From NCBI RefSeq assembly GCF_003350375.1, contig NZ_QQAR01000001.1, positions 62,001 to 126,000 of the forward strand: a stretch of 64,000 bases of DNA. Reading direction: 5' to 3'. Source of the stretch: Flavobacterium sp. AG291. GTDB lineage: Bacteria > Bacteroidota > Bacteroidia > Flavobacteriales > Flavobacteriaceae. Shown here in pieces: positions 34,531 to 42,237 of this stretch. Under the pieces are notes generated by a model that ran no database searches, had not been told where the DNA came from, and saw only the letters and a program-made list of their open reading frames with translations. Numbering within the stretch: the stretch's first letter is position 1; the number at the start of each line of letters is the position of its first letter. A program made the translations under genes and the position numbers.

Positions 34531-34614
34531 AAAGTAGGCTCGTTTGGTAAAAATGCTATATTTGTATAATATTTATTTATAAAAAGTTTTAAAGTCAGTT
34601 TAAAATTTCATTAT

Positions 34615-34911
34615 ATGTCAAAATTTGGAGAACTAATAAACTCCCAGGTACCTGTACTGATTGATTTTTATACAGAGTGGAATGAGCCTTCAGTATCTAT
34701 GCATCCTGTAATAAGGGATGTTGCGGCTGCACTTGGCGACAGGGCTAAAGTGATAAAAATTGATGTAGACAAAAATCAGGAACTGGCTGACGCGCTTAGG
34801 ATTAAAGGTCTTCCGACACTTATGATCTATAAAGACGGACAAATGGTGTGGAGGCAATCAGGAGAGCTTGATGCTAATACAATCATTGGTCTTGTTCAGG
34901 AACAGATCTAA
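34615..34911 (+). CDS. thioredoxin-like protein lacking active-site cysteines
   Basis: Protein of 98 residues with the thioredoxin fold pattern: VLIDFYTEW, KVIKIDVDKNQELADALRIKGLPTLMIYKDGQ including the cis-proline in GLPT, and the C-terminal helix. The usual WCGPC is W-N-E-P-S (residues 22-26), and there is no cysteine anywhere in the protein. It cannot be a thiol reductase. A binding or chaperone role is more likely. A TATATTTG element about 55 bases upstream suggests its own promoter. It converges with the polysaccharide deacetylase gene, and their stop codons overlap in CTAA. Confidence 0.9.
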   Translation: MSKFGELINSQVPVLIDFYTEWNEPSVSMHPVIRDVAAALGDRAKVIKIDVDKNQELADALRIKGLPTLMIYKDGQMVWRQSGELDANTIIGLVQEQI

Positions 34912-35546
34912 GATAAGGTTCCAAAGCTAAATCCCTTTTCTTTAAGATATTCAATAACTTTCGGCAGTGCATATTCCAGATTTGGAAATGCCTTTATACT
35001 GTCATGAAAAATAATAACGCTGCCATTGGCGGCGTTTTTTATTACATTGTCCAGGCATTTTTGCGGAGTGATAGTAGTATCAAAATCGGCGCTGAGAACA
35101 TCCCACATTATTATTTGATATCCGAGGTTTTTTACTTCTTTTGCTTGTTCACGGCTTATCTTTCCATAGGGTGGGCGAAATAGTTTTGTGTCAATACCGC
35201 TTTTATCTATAATAGATTGTCTGCAGGTTTCCATATTCTTCAGATAAGCTGCAGTATCAGTATTCCAGCCATTGATATGGTTATAGGTGTGATTGCCTAT
35301 AGTATGTCCTTCTTTTATTACTTTTTGGAATACTTCAGGGTTCTTGTCGATGTTATTTCCAATACAGAAAAAAGTAACTTTAATAGAGTGCTGTTTAAGT
35401 AGATCGAGTACCCATTCTGTTACTTGTGGTATTGGCCCGTCGTCAAATGTCAGGTATACTGTTTTTTGGGCAGCAGGAATGTCCCAAACATATCCGGAGA
35501 ATATTTTTTTGATAAGCCATCCTGTTTTTACCCAATACGGTTTCAT
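34908..35546 (-). CDS. polysaccharide deacetylase family protein
   Basis: Protein of about 212 residues with the NodB fold. TVYLTFDDGPIPQVT holds the catalytic and metal Asp pair, IGNHTYNHING the metal histidines, LFRPPYGKISREQ the Arg/Pro motif, and IIFHDSIKA the last catalytic His. It probably removes acetyl groups from cell-surface or peptidoglycan sugars. I start at the ATG at 35546 (MKPYWVKTGW). A short hydrophobic/basic N-terminus could anchor it, but no clear cleavable signal is seen. Confidence 0.9.
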   Translation of the reverse strand: MKPYWVKTGWLIKKIFSGYVWDIPAAQKTVYLTFDDGPIPQVTEWVLDLLKQHSIKVTFFCIGNNIDKNPEVFQKVIKEGHTIGNHTYNHINGWNTDTAAYLKNMETCRQSIIDKSGIDTKLFRPPYGKISREQAKEVKNLGYQIIMWDVLSADFDTTITPQKCLDNVIKNAANGSVIIFHDSIKAFPNLEYALPKVIEYLKEKGFSFGTLS

Positions 35547-35621
35547 AAAGCTATTGTTTTTTAAAAAAAAAGATGCAGCACTAATAGTACTGCATCTCAA
35601 AGTTAGTAATAGTTGTGTTAA

Positions 35622-38600
35622 CTATTCTTTATCTCTCTTATATCTTCCTGCTTTTTCGTTGAATTCATTGAATTTAATTTTTGCAGTGTTATAGTATTGC
35701 TCATCACCATTATCTTTCATAACCCATAGCAGACTTCTGTAACGCTCAATTGCGGTAATAATGTCTATGGCTACAAGGTTTTGGTCACTTACTGAAAGGC
35801 CTCTATAAAAGGTTAGGTTCTCCTGATACTTTTTAATCAGAGTGTCAAGTAGTTCATGCGCTTCTTTTTGGTAGCCTAACTGATAGTAGCCTGATGCAAA
35901 AGGTTCAAGCAGGGTGTAATACTCATAGAAGTCTACCGGCATTTTAGTCATGGCAAGATCGATGATCTTTTTAGCCTTGTCTTTTTTACCTTCCTTAATA
36001 AGCGCCTCCATCAATCGGGCAAGATTGGTTCGGTAGGTAATACTGTTTTTACGTGTCTCCGGGTCATGGTAAATTTTAGGGCTGTCGCTATTACCCCAAT
36101 CCCAGGACATAACAATGTCATACATTTTATCAGTATCTATGTAGCCCATATCAAGAGGGCTACCATCTTTAGGGATGGCTGTTCTTACTGGAACAAGTTT
36201 AAATACCATGCCATCAAGCTGAAGGTAATCCTTCATCCATAGATAATCATCATCACCAAAGCTTCCTCCGGTAAAATATACCGGTCGCTTCCAGTTATTA
36301 TTATTGATGATGTCAAGCATCATAAGACGGTTTTTGTAAAGTGCATCACCTTTGATAGTAATATCAATATATGGTGCGATAGAATCGAATTGCTTAGGTG
36401 CAACGATTTTGTTCTTGATTATTTCTTCTTTGTTAACCGGTATTCTTACCTTGTTAGTAGGGTAGTAGTTTACAAAGTGACCATTGTTAAGTTCTTTTTT
36501 AACCCTTTCATCATCTGATTTAAGAAAATCGATAAAGTTGCTAAGAGGCCATCTGTTTTCTGTTTCAGGTACATAAAGGCTGTAGTCACGTGTTCCCTGT
36601 TTGTACTGACTTGTCTGGAAGCTAATTGGCATTGGCTCACTCTCATAGGCTTTGGCCTTCATTTGGTCAATATACCAGTCAGTCATTAGTAAACTTGTGT
36701 TTACGATCCTCACATCGGTACGGAAGCCCTCGATCTCCTGCGCATACCATAACGGGAAGGTATCGTTATCACCAATGGTAAATAGTATTGCATTCTGGTC
36801 ACATGACGAGAGATAAGCTTTTGCCATTGCTATAGCAGTATATTTTCCTGAACGGTCATGGTCGTCCCAGTTTTGAGAAGCCATAAGTACTGGTGCGGCA
36901 AGTAAGCTAACTACAAGAATAACCGGTCCTGCTACTTTAGGCTGAACATATTTTTTAAGTCCGTCATAGATGGCATAAATACCAAAGGCAATCCACATGG
37001 CAAATACATAGAATGAACCTACAAGGGCATAATCCCTTTCACGTGGTTCAAAAGGTCTTTCGTTAAGGTATATCTTTAAGGCAATACCTGTAAATAGGAA
37101 TAGTGTGAGTAATACATAAAAGCTCTTAGGGTCTTTTTTAGCGTGGAACGCAATCCCTACAAGCGCAAGAATGAATGGAAGGAAGTAATAAGTATTACGT
37201 CCTTTGTTTTCTTTCATATCTGTAGAAAGGTTTTGCTGCGAGCCAAGATGAATTTCATCAATTGGGGTTACACCGCTTAACCAGTTCCCTTCGATAATGT
37301 CCCAACGTCCCTGAAGGTCATTTTGGCGCCCAGTGAAGTTCCACATCAGGTATCTCCAGTACATATAGCCAAACTGGTATTCGAACATGTATTTCATGTT
37401 GTCTCCAAATGATGGCTTTTCAATGATAAGGTAATCACCGTAGGTTTTAAGGAATTTCTCGTAATCTTCATAATCAGCCTGTCCTGACTTATACGAAGCT
37501 TTAAAATCGTTAACGATGTTTTCTATTTCACCTCTGATCTGACCCATGGCGGCATTATAATCCTCGTCGCTCATCTGTTCTACAGGTAAACCGTATTTTC
37601 TTAATTCATTTTCATAATCGTATGATGGATTAAGTCTGAATTCAAGCGGTTTTGTATAACGCATGTAGTTAGCAGCATGCTCAGTACTCCACATCCTTGG
37701 CATAAATCCTTTGTGATTATCGTCGGTGTTTTGCTTGGCATTTTTGAAATTGTTTACAATAACATATTTGCCGGTTTTGTAATCCCTTTGATAGTTAGGT
37801 TTTTCGTCCTCATATGGGTTATTTTTGTCAAGACCCGCAAAAGCATCAGAATACATAGGGCCATAGAATAGCTTTTGCTCTCCATACTGCTCACGATTAT
37901 AGTAGGCAAGTACCTCGGCAGCATCCGATGGCCTGTTTTCGTTGATTACTACATTAGCGTTAGCACGGATAGGTAGCATCATCCATGTAGAGAATCCTAT
38001 AAAGATGAATAGTACACAAAGTAGTATAGTATTGTAGAAAGGAAGTTCTTTCTTTTTAGTGTATTGCAAACCAAAGTAAAAGAAAGCAATAATAACAAGG
38101 GCCATGAAGATGGTTCCTGAGTTAAAAGGAAGTCCGAAGGAGTTTACCATGAAGATTTCAGTTTTACCGAAAAGCGCCATGGTATATGGTAATAACAGTT
38201 TGAATATGAAAAGAAGTATCGCTACAATTACAATATTAGCGATGATAAAGCTCTTTACAGTTATCTTTTGGTAGTTTTTAAAGTAGTAGATAAAACCGAT
38301 GCTTGGAATCGTAAGCAAAGCCATAAAGTGTACACCAAATGATAAACCTACAACCAATGAAATGATAAGAAGCCATTTGTTGCCTCTTGGGGTATTCATT
38401 TCCTCCTCCCATCGAAGGCCTAGCCATAATAGTAGAGCAATAAATAGCGATGCCATGGCATATACTTCTGCCTCAACTGCGTTAAACCAAAAGCTGTCTG
38501 TAAAAGTATAGGCTAAGCTGGCTACTGCAGAGGCTCCTAATATAACAAGGGCGTTATTGTTGTTTAGTTCTGATACTTTACTAATAAGATTCTTTAATAA

Positions 38601-38903
38601 TATAGTAAGCGACCAAAACATAAATAGTATGGTAAAGGCGCTTGAAAACACCGACATCATATTTACCATCAGGGCTACCTTATCAGGCCCGGTGGCAAAC
38701 ATCGCAAAGAACGCGCCGATCATCTGGAAAAGTGGGGCTCCCGGGGGGTGGCCTACTTCAAGTTTTGCAGAGGTGGCAATGTACTCACCGCAATCCCAAA
38801 AACTAAGGGTGGGTTCAACTGTTAGGGAATAAACAAGTAAGGCAATGGCAAAAACTGACCATCCCAGGATGGTATTCCATTTTTTGAAATTGAATGTTAT
38901 CAT
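35622..38903 (-). CDS. DUF2723 family polytopic membrane protein
   Basis: Large protein of 1093 residues. The N-terminal half has about ten membrane segments and the DUF2723 start (YSLTVEPTLSFWDCGEYIATSAKLEVGHPPGAPLF). The early acidic residues after the first membrane segment resemble GT-C fold glycosyltransferases such as protein O-mannosyltransferases. More membrane segments follow near 560-660. A soluble C-terminal part of about 400 residues contains TPR-like helices (YYQLGYQKEAHELLDTL). It may transfer sugar from a lipid-linked donor in the envelope, inferred from the GT-C likeness. Confidence 0.88.
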   Translation of the reverse strand: MITFNFKKWNTILGWSVFAIALLVYSLTVEPTLSFWDCGEYIATSAKLEVGHPPGAPLFQMIGAFFAMFATGPDKVALMVNMMSVFSSAFTILFMFWSLTILLKNLISKVSELNNNNALVILGASAVASLAYTFTDSFWFNAVEAEVYAMASLFIALLLWLGLRWEEEMNTPRGNKWLLIISLVVGLSFGVHFMALLTIPSIGFIYYFKNYQKITVKSFIIANIVIVAILLFIFKLLLPYTMALFGKTEIFMVNSFGLPFNSGTIFMALVIIAFFYFGLQYTKKKELPFYNTILLCVLFIFIGFSTWMMLPIRANANVVINENRPSDAAEVLAYYNREQYGEQKLFYGPMYSDAFAGLDKNNPYEDEKPNYQRDYKTGKYVIVNNFKNAKQNTDDNHKGFMPRMWSTEHAANYMRYTKPLEFRLNPSYDYENELRKYGLPVEQMSDEDYNAAMGQIRGEIENIVNDFKASYKSGQADYEDYEKFLKTYGDYLIIEKPSFGDNMKYMFEYQFGYMYWRYLMWNFTGRQNDLQGRWDIIEGNWLSGVTPIDEIHLGSQQNLSTDMKENKGRNTYYFLPFILALVGIAFHAKKDPKSFYVLLTLFLFTGIALKIYLNERPFEPRERDYALVGSFYVFAMWIAFGIYAIYDGLKKYVQPKVAGPVILVVSLLAAPVLMASQNWDDHDRSGKYTAIAMAKAYLSSCDQNAILFTIGDNDTFPLWYAQEIEGFRTDVRIVNTSLLMTDWYIDQMKAKAYESEPMPISFQTSQYKQGTRDYSLYVPETENRWPLSNFIDFLKSDDERVKKELNNGHFVNYYPTNKVRIPVNKEEIIKNKIVAPKQFDSIAPYIDITIKGDALYKNRLMMLDIINNNNWKRPVYFTGGSFGDDDYLWMKDYLQLDGMVFKLVPVRTAIPKDGSPLDMGYIDTDKMYDIVMSWDWGNSDSPKIYHDPETRKNSITYRTNLARLMEALIKEGKKDKAKKIIDLAMTKMPVDFYEYYTLLEPFASGYYQLGYQKEAHELLDTLIKKYQENLTFYRGLSVSDQNLVAIDIITAIERYRSLLWVMKDNGDEQYYNTAKIKFNEFNEKAGRYKRDKE

Positions 38904-39196
38904 GTAATGATTGTTGTTCGGTGATATCTAATATGCAAAGAAACTATTTTTTTCGTTAAGCAAAACTCAATTTTGTATATAATATGTGTTTTAGAAAGAA
39001 AAATCCATCTTTTTTCGAAGTGCACTTATTTTGTATTTAGTGTAGCTAACGGGGTTGAGGGGAATAAATTGCTGAGACGGATTATGAGTGTAAATTTTTT
39101 TAAATTTTTATTTCTGTCTATCTGTTTGTTTATGTTTGGGTTACGGATATGTAAGGGGAAAAGCAGAAAAAAAATTAATTTTTTTCAGTTTAAAAG
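38904..39196. other. AT-rich intergenic region without a convincing gene
   Basis: I see no supported gene in this stretch between the DUF2723 start and the tRNA-Gln promoter. It is rich in T and A runs. An open frame on the plus strand has no recognisable domain and runs through the tRNA promoter. Confidence 0.6.
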
Positions 39197-39227
39197 TTTG
39201 CAAAAATGGAATTATGTACTACATTTG
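39197..39227 (+). promoter_or_regulatory. tRNA-Gln promoter
   Basis: TTTG (39197-39200), exactly 19 bases, TACATTTG (39220-39227), followed by CACCCGC as at the tRNA-Leu genes. Confidence 0.85.
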
Positions 39228-39248
39228 CACCCGCAATAAGGAACTAAT

Positions 39249-39319
39249 TGGTCTATGGTGTAATGGTAACACTACTGATTTTGGTTCAGTCATTCTAGGT
39301 TCGAGTCCTAGTAGACCAA
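39249..39319 (+). tRNA. tRNA-Gln (TTG)
   Basis: Acceptor TGGTCTA pairs with TAGACCA. The anticodon stem ACTGA/TCAGT encloses TTTTGGT with anticodon TTG at 39281-39283. The T-loop is GTTCGAGTC and the discriminator is A. CCA is not fully encoded. Confidence 0.96.
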
Positions 39320-39324
39320 CAGAA

Positions 39325-39357
39325 AAAGCCTCTCAGAAATGAGAGGCTTTCCTTTTT
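39325..39357 (+). terminator. terminator after tRNA-Gln
   Basis: AAAGCCTCTCA-GAAA-TGAGAGGCTTT with a GAAA tetraloop and a T run. Confidence 0.85.
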
Positions 39358-39395
39358 TTGGTTCAATTGTAAATTAAAGGATTGTGGGGATAAAA

Positions 39396-39416
39396 AAAGC
39401 GGCTAAGAGCCGCTTT
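39396..39416 (-). terminator. terminator after universal stress protein
   Basis: AAAGCGGCT-AAG-AGCCGCTTT. On the minus strand it is followed by a T run. Confidence 0.75.
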
Positions 39417-39436
39417 ATTTATAATATCAGGGTTTA

Positions 39437-40282
39437 TCATATTCTGAAAGTGATAACCGGGCGAACAGCGTGGTTAACCAGGTCTTCGCTTACGCTTCCG
39501 TTAAAGAAGTGGGCAAGGCCTTGTCTTCCGTGTGTGCTCATGCCTATAAGGTCGGCATTGATGTTGTTTGCGAAATGAAGTACACCTTTCTCGATGTTTA
39601 CGTCGTTATAGATGTGTGATGTGTATCCGTTCTTGATGTCAAACTGAGAAGCGAAGTTTTGTATTGTTTTTTCTGCAGCGTGAGTTGATTTGAAATTGTT
39701 AGGTGTGTTTATTGATACCAGGTGAAGTTCTGTTTCGAAGCTGTTGGCAAATTCAACCACTTTGGCGAATGGTTTTTTGATCTCGTCTGAAAAGTCTGAA
39801 GCGAATACAAATTTCTGAGGATTGAAGTTGTCTTCTTCTTTTTTGATAACCAGTACAGGTACGTCTGATGTTCTTACAACTTTTTCAGTGTTTGATCCGA
39901 TGAACATTTCCTGGAAGCCGCTTGCTCCGTGAGATCCCATTACTATAAGGTCTATGTTGTGTTTTTTGCTGTGTCCTATGATGCCTTCAAAAGTTTTTTC
40001 AAACTGAATGGCTTCTACTACATTAATGCCGGCTAAATAAGGTTTGTTTACAAACTCCTCGAAGCGCTCTCTGGTCTTTTGCATAAAGAACATAACTTCA
40101 GGCAGGTCTGTGCTGCTTCCTACTGCGTTACTTTCGCCTATTCCGTCGCTGGCAAGAGCAGGTAGCTCCAGCATGTGTAGAAGGAATATCTCGCCGTTAT
40201 TTTTGCGTGCTATCTGAGCGGCAACTTTAAGGGCGTATTCTGCATGGGCTGAAAAGTCGGTAGGGACTAAAATTTTCTTCAT
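39437..40282 (-). CDS. universal stress protein with two UspA domains
   Basis: Protein of 281 residues made of two tandem UspA domains. Domain 1 (about 1-150) starts MKKILVPTDFSAHAEYAL and ends with the nucleotide motif MGSHGASGFQEMFIGSNTEKV (G-2-G-9-GS). Domain 2 starts FVFASDFSDEI and has MSTHGRQGLAHFFNGSVSEDL. The G-x2-G-x9-G-S/N pattern in both suggests ATP binding. It is a single-gene unit on the minus strand, divergent from the rimP operon. Confidence 0.94.
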   Translation of the reverse strand: MKKILVPTDFSAHAEYALKVAAQIARKNNGEIFLLHMLELPALASDGIGESNAVGSSTDLPEVMFFMQKTRERFEEFVNKPYLAGINVVEAIQFEKTFEGIIGHSKKHNIDLIVMGSHGASGFQEMFIGSNTEKVVRTSDVPVLVIKKEEDNFNPQKFVFASDFSDEIKKPFAKVVEFANSFETELHLVSINTPNNFKSTHAAEKTIQNFASQFDIKNGYTSHIYNDVNIEKGVLHFANNINADLIGMSTHGRQGLAHFFNGSVSEDLVNHAVRPVITFRI

Positions 40283-40365
40283 AATTTATGATGTATAGTT
40301 AACAAAAATTTGGGTGGAAATTTAATATCATAAAGGTAAGAATTAAAATTGCATTATCCAATGAT

Positions 40366-40396
40366 TTTCAAGATATAAAAAAAAATACTATATTTG
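40366..40396 (+). promoter_or_regulatory. rimP-nusA-infB promoter
   Basis: TTTC (one mismatch to TTTG) at 40366-40369, 19 bases, then TATATTTG at 40389-40396. The predicted transcription start is near 40402, giving a leader of about 55 bases. Confidence 0.7.
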
Positions 40397-40422
40397 CATC
40401 GTTATTTACTAAATACTAAATA

Positions 40423-40461
40423 ATGAGGGGACGGGAGTCCCCTCTTTTTATACAGATATGA
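40423..40461 (+). CDS. candidate 12-codon leader peptide overlapping rimP
   Basis: An ATG at 40423 opens a frame of 12 codons ([12 protein letters not shown]). Its TGA stop overlaps the rimP start in ATGA. The frame contains the whole terminator-like hairpin at 40425-40449, so translating ribosomes would melt the stem and could re-initiate at rimP. There is no clear Shine-Dalgarno, but that is usual here. It could also be chance. The stop-start overlap and hairpin placement are what make it notable. Confidence 0.4.
   Translation: MRGRESPLFIQI
40425..40449 (+). terminator. attenuator-like hairpin in the rimP leader
   Basis: GAGGGGAC-GGGA-GTCCCCTC, an 8-pair GC-rich stem with a GNRA-type loop, followed by TTTTT. 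It lies between the operon promoter and the rimP start, so it could prematurely stop transcription of rimP-nusA-infB. Confidence 0.7.
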
Positions 40462-40922
40462 CATTTAAGGAAAAAGTTGCAGACTTGCTTAAAACAGCTC
40501 TTGAGGAGCGTCCTTCGTTGTTTTTAATCGAATTTTCCATTACCGGTGCAAACAAGATAATGGTAACGCTTGATGGTGATAACGGAGTAAATCTTCAGGA
40601 TTGTATTGATATCAGTAGGGCAATTGAGCATAATCTTGACAGGGAAGAAGAAGATTTTTCACTGGAGGTTGCTTCAGGTGGGGCGGCAAGCCCGCTTAAA
40701 ATGCCAAGGCAGTTCAGAAAAAACATTGGCAGAACATTAAGTGTAAAAACCGCTACAGAACAGATTGAGGCTGAAATTACCGATGCTAATGATGAATTTA
40801 TAGTGTTGGAGTGGGAAGCCCGCGAACCTAAAAAAATAGGTAAAGGAAAAGAAACTGTCCAGAAAAGGCTTGAACTGCCTTATCAGGATATTAAAGAAGC
40901 AGTTGTTGTAATAAAATTTTAA
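40458..40922 (+). CDS. rimP: ribosome maturation factor RimP
   Basis: Protein of 154 residues, the usual length, needed for 30S subunit assembly. The N-terminal domain holds the family segment [25 protein letters not shown], followed by [14 protein letters not shown] (typically SLEVSSPG...PL). The C-terminal SH3-like domain begins near 85. It is first in the conserved rimP-nusA-infB operon, 18 bases before nusA. The start at 40458 overlaps the stop of a 12-codon upstream frame. Confidence 0.95.
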   Translation: MTFKEKVADLLKTALEERPSLFLIEFSITGANKIMVTLDGDNGVNLQDCIDISRAIEHNLDREEEDFSLEVASGGAASPLKMPRQFRKNIGRTLSVKTATEQIEAEITDANDEFIVLEWEAREPKKIGKGKETVQKRLELPYQDIKEAVVVIKF

Positions 40923-40940
40923 AAAAATAAGAAAGTTGGC

Positions 40941-42182
40941 ATGGAAAATCTCGCGTTAATAGATTCGTTTTCAGAGTTTAAGGACGATAAGCTTATAGAC
41001 AGAGTAACGCTTATGGCTATCCTGGAAGATGTGTTCAGGAATGCACTGAAAAAGAAATATGGTTCGGATGATAATTTTGATATCATCATAAACCCGGATA
41101 AAGGGGATATGGAGATATGGAGAAACCGTGTGGTGGTAGCTGATGGTGAGGTTGAAGATCCTAACCAGGAGATATCGCTTTCTGAAGCAAGAAAAATTGA
41201 GCCGGATTTTGAGGTTGGTGAAGATGTGTCGGAAGAGGTAAAGCTTATCCAGTTAGGAAGAAGAGCGATACTTGCGCTGCGTCAAAACCTTATTTCTAAG
41301 ATCCATGAGCATGATAATACTAACCTTTATAAGCAGTTTAAAGACATTATAGGTGATATTTATACTGCAGAAGTGCACCATGTTAGACCAAAAGCTGTAA
41401 TTTTGGTGGATGATGAAGGAAATGAGATTGTGCTTCCTAAAGAAAAACAGATTCCTTCTGACTTTTTCAGAAAAGGAGATAACGTTCGTGGTATTATAGA
41501 AAGCGTTGAGCTTAAAGGTAATAAGCCACAGATCATCATGTCAAGAACATCTGAACTTTTCCTTGAGAAATTATTCGAACAGGAAATTCCGGAAGTATTC
41601 GATGGTCTTATCATGGTTAAGAAAGTGGTAAGGATTCCTGGAGAGAAAGCAAAAGTTGCTGTAGACTCTTATGATGACAGGATTGACCCTGTGGGAGCTT
41701 GTGTTGGTATGAAAGGATCGCGTATCCATGGTATCGTTCGCGAGCTTGGTAACGAGAATATTGATGTTATCAATTACACAACCAATACACAGCTTTATAT
41801 TTCAAGGGCACTTAGCCCGGCAAAAGTATCGTCGATTAAAATTGATGAGTCTAATAACAGAGCAGAAGTTTTCCTTAAACTAGAGGAAGTTTCTAAAGCA
41901 ATCGGACGTGGCGGACACAATATTAAGCTTGCAGGTCTTTTAACAGGTTATGAGCTTGATGTTATTCGTGAAGGAAATGCTGCAGAAGATGAAGATGTTG
42001 AATTAACTGAGTTCTCTGACGAAATCGAAGGATGGGTGATAGAAGAATTCGCAAAAATAGGTCTGGATACCGCAAGAAGCGTATTGAACCAGGATGTACA
42101 GGATCTTGTAAGAAGGACCGATCTTGAAGAGGAAACAATACTTGAGGTAATGAGAATCCTTAAAGAAGAGTTTGAAGATTAA
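40941..42182 (+). CDS. nusA: transcription termination/antitermination factor NusA
   Basis: Protein of 413 residues. The N-terminal RNA-polymerase-binding domain covers about 1-125, then an S1 domain (about 135-200, YTAEVHHVRPKAVILVDDEGNEIVLP), then two KH domains (VGACVGMKGSRIHGIVRELG and AIGRGGHNIKLAGLLTGYELDV). The C-terminal acidic repeats of the E. coli protein are absent, as is common outside proteobacteria. Lying behind a leader hairpin, it may regulate its own operon. That is inferred. Confidence 0.96.
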   Translation: MENLALIDSFSEFKDDKLIDRVTLMAILEDVFRNALKKKYGSDDNFDIIINPDKGDMEIWRNRVVVADGEVEDPNQEISLSEARKIEPDFEVGEDVSEEVKLIQLGRRAILALRQNLISKIHEHDNTNLYKQFKDIIGDIYTAEVHHVRPKAVILVDDEGNEIVLPKEKQIPSDFFRKGDNVRGIIESVELKGNKPQIIMSRTSELFLEKLFEQEIPEVFDGLIMVKKVVRIPGEKAKVAVDSYDDRIDPVGACVGMKGSRIHGIVRELGNENIDVINYTTNTQLYISRALSPAKVSSIKIDESNNRAEVFLKLEEVSKAIGRGGHNIKLAGLLTGYELDVIREGNAAEDEDVELTEFSDEIEGWVIEEFAKIGLDTARSVLNQDVQDLVRRTDLEEETILEVMRILKEEFED

Positions 42183-42237
42183 GAAGGTTTAAATTTACAA
42201 GCCAGTACAACACCGAAGATAAAATTAAAAAGATTGT

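Noticed and set aside
38973..39239. Plus-strand frame of 88 codons upstream of tRNA-Gln
   Set aside because: It has no recognisable domain, has a composition driven by A/T runs, and reads through the tRNA-Gln promoter.
40941..42182. NusA seeming short (413 residues)
   Set aside because: Absence of the C-terminal acidic repeats is normal outside proteobacteria. The frame is intact and well framed by rimP and infB.
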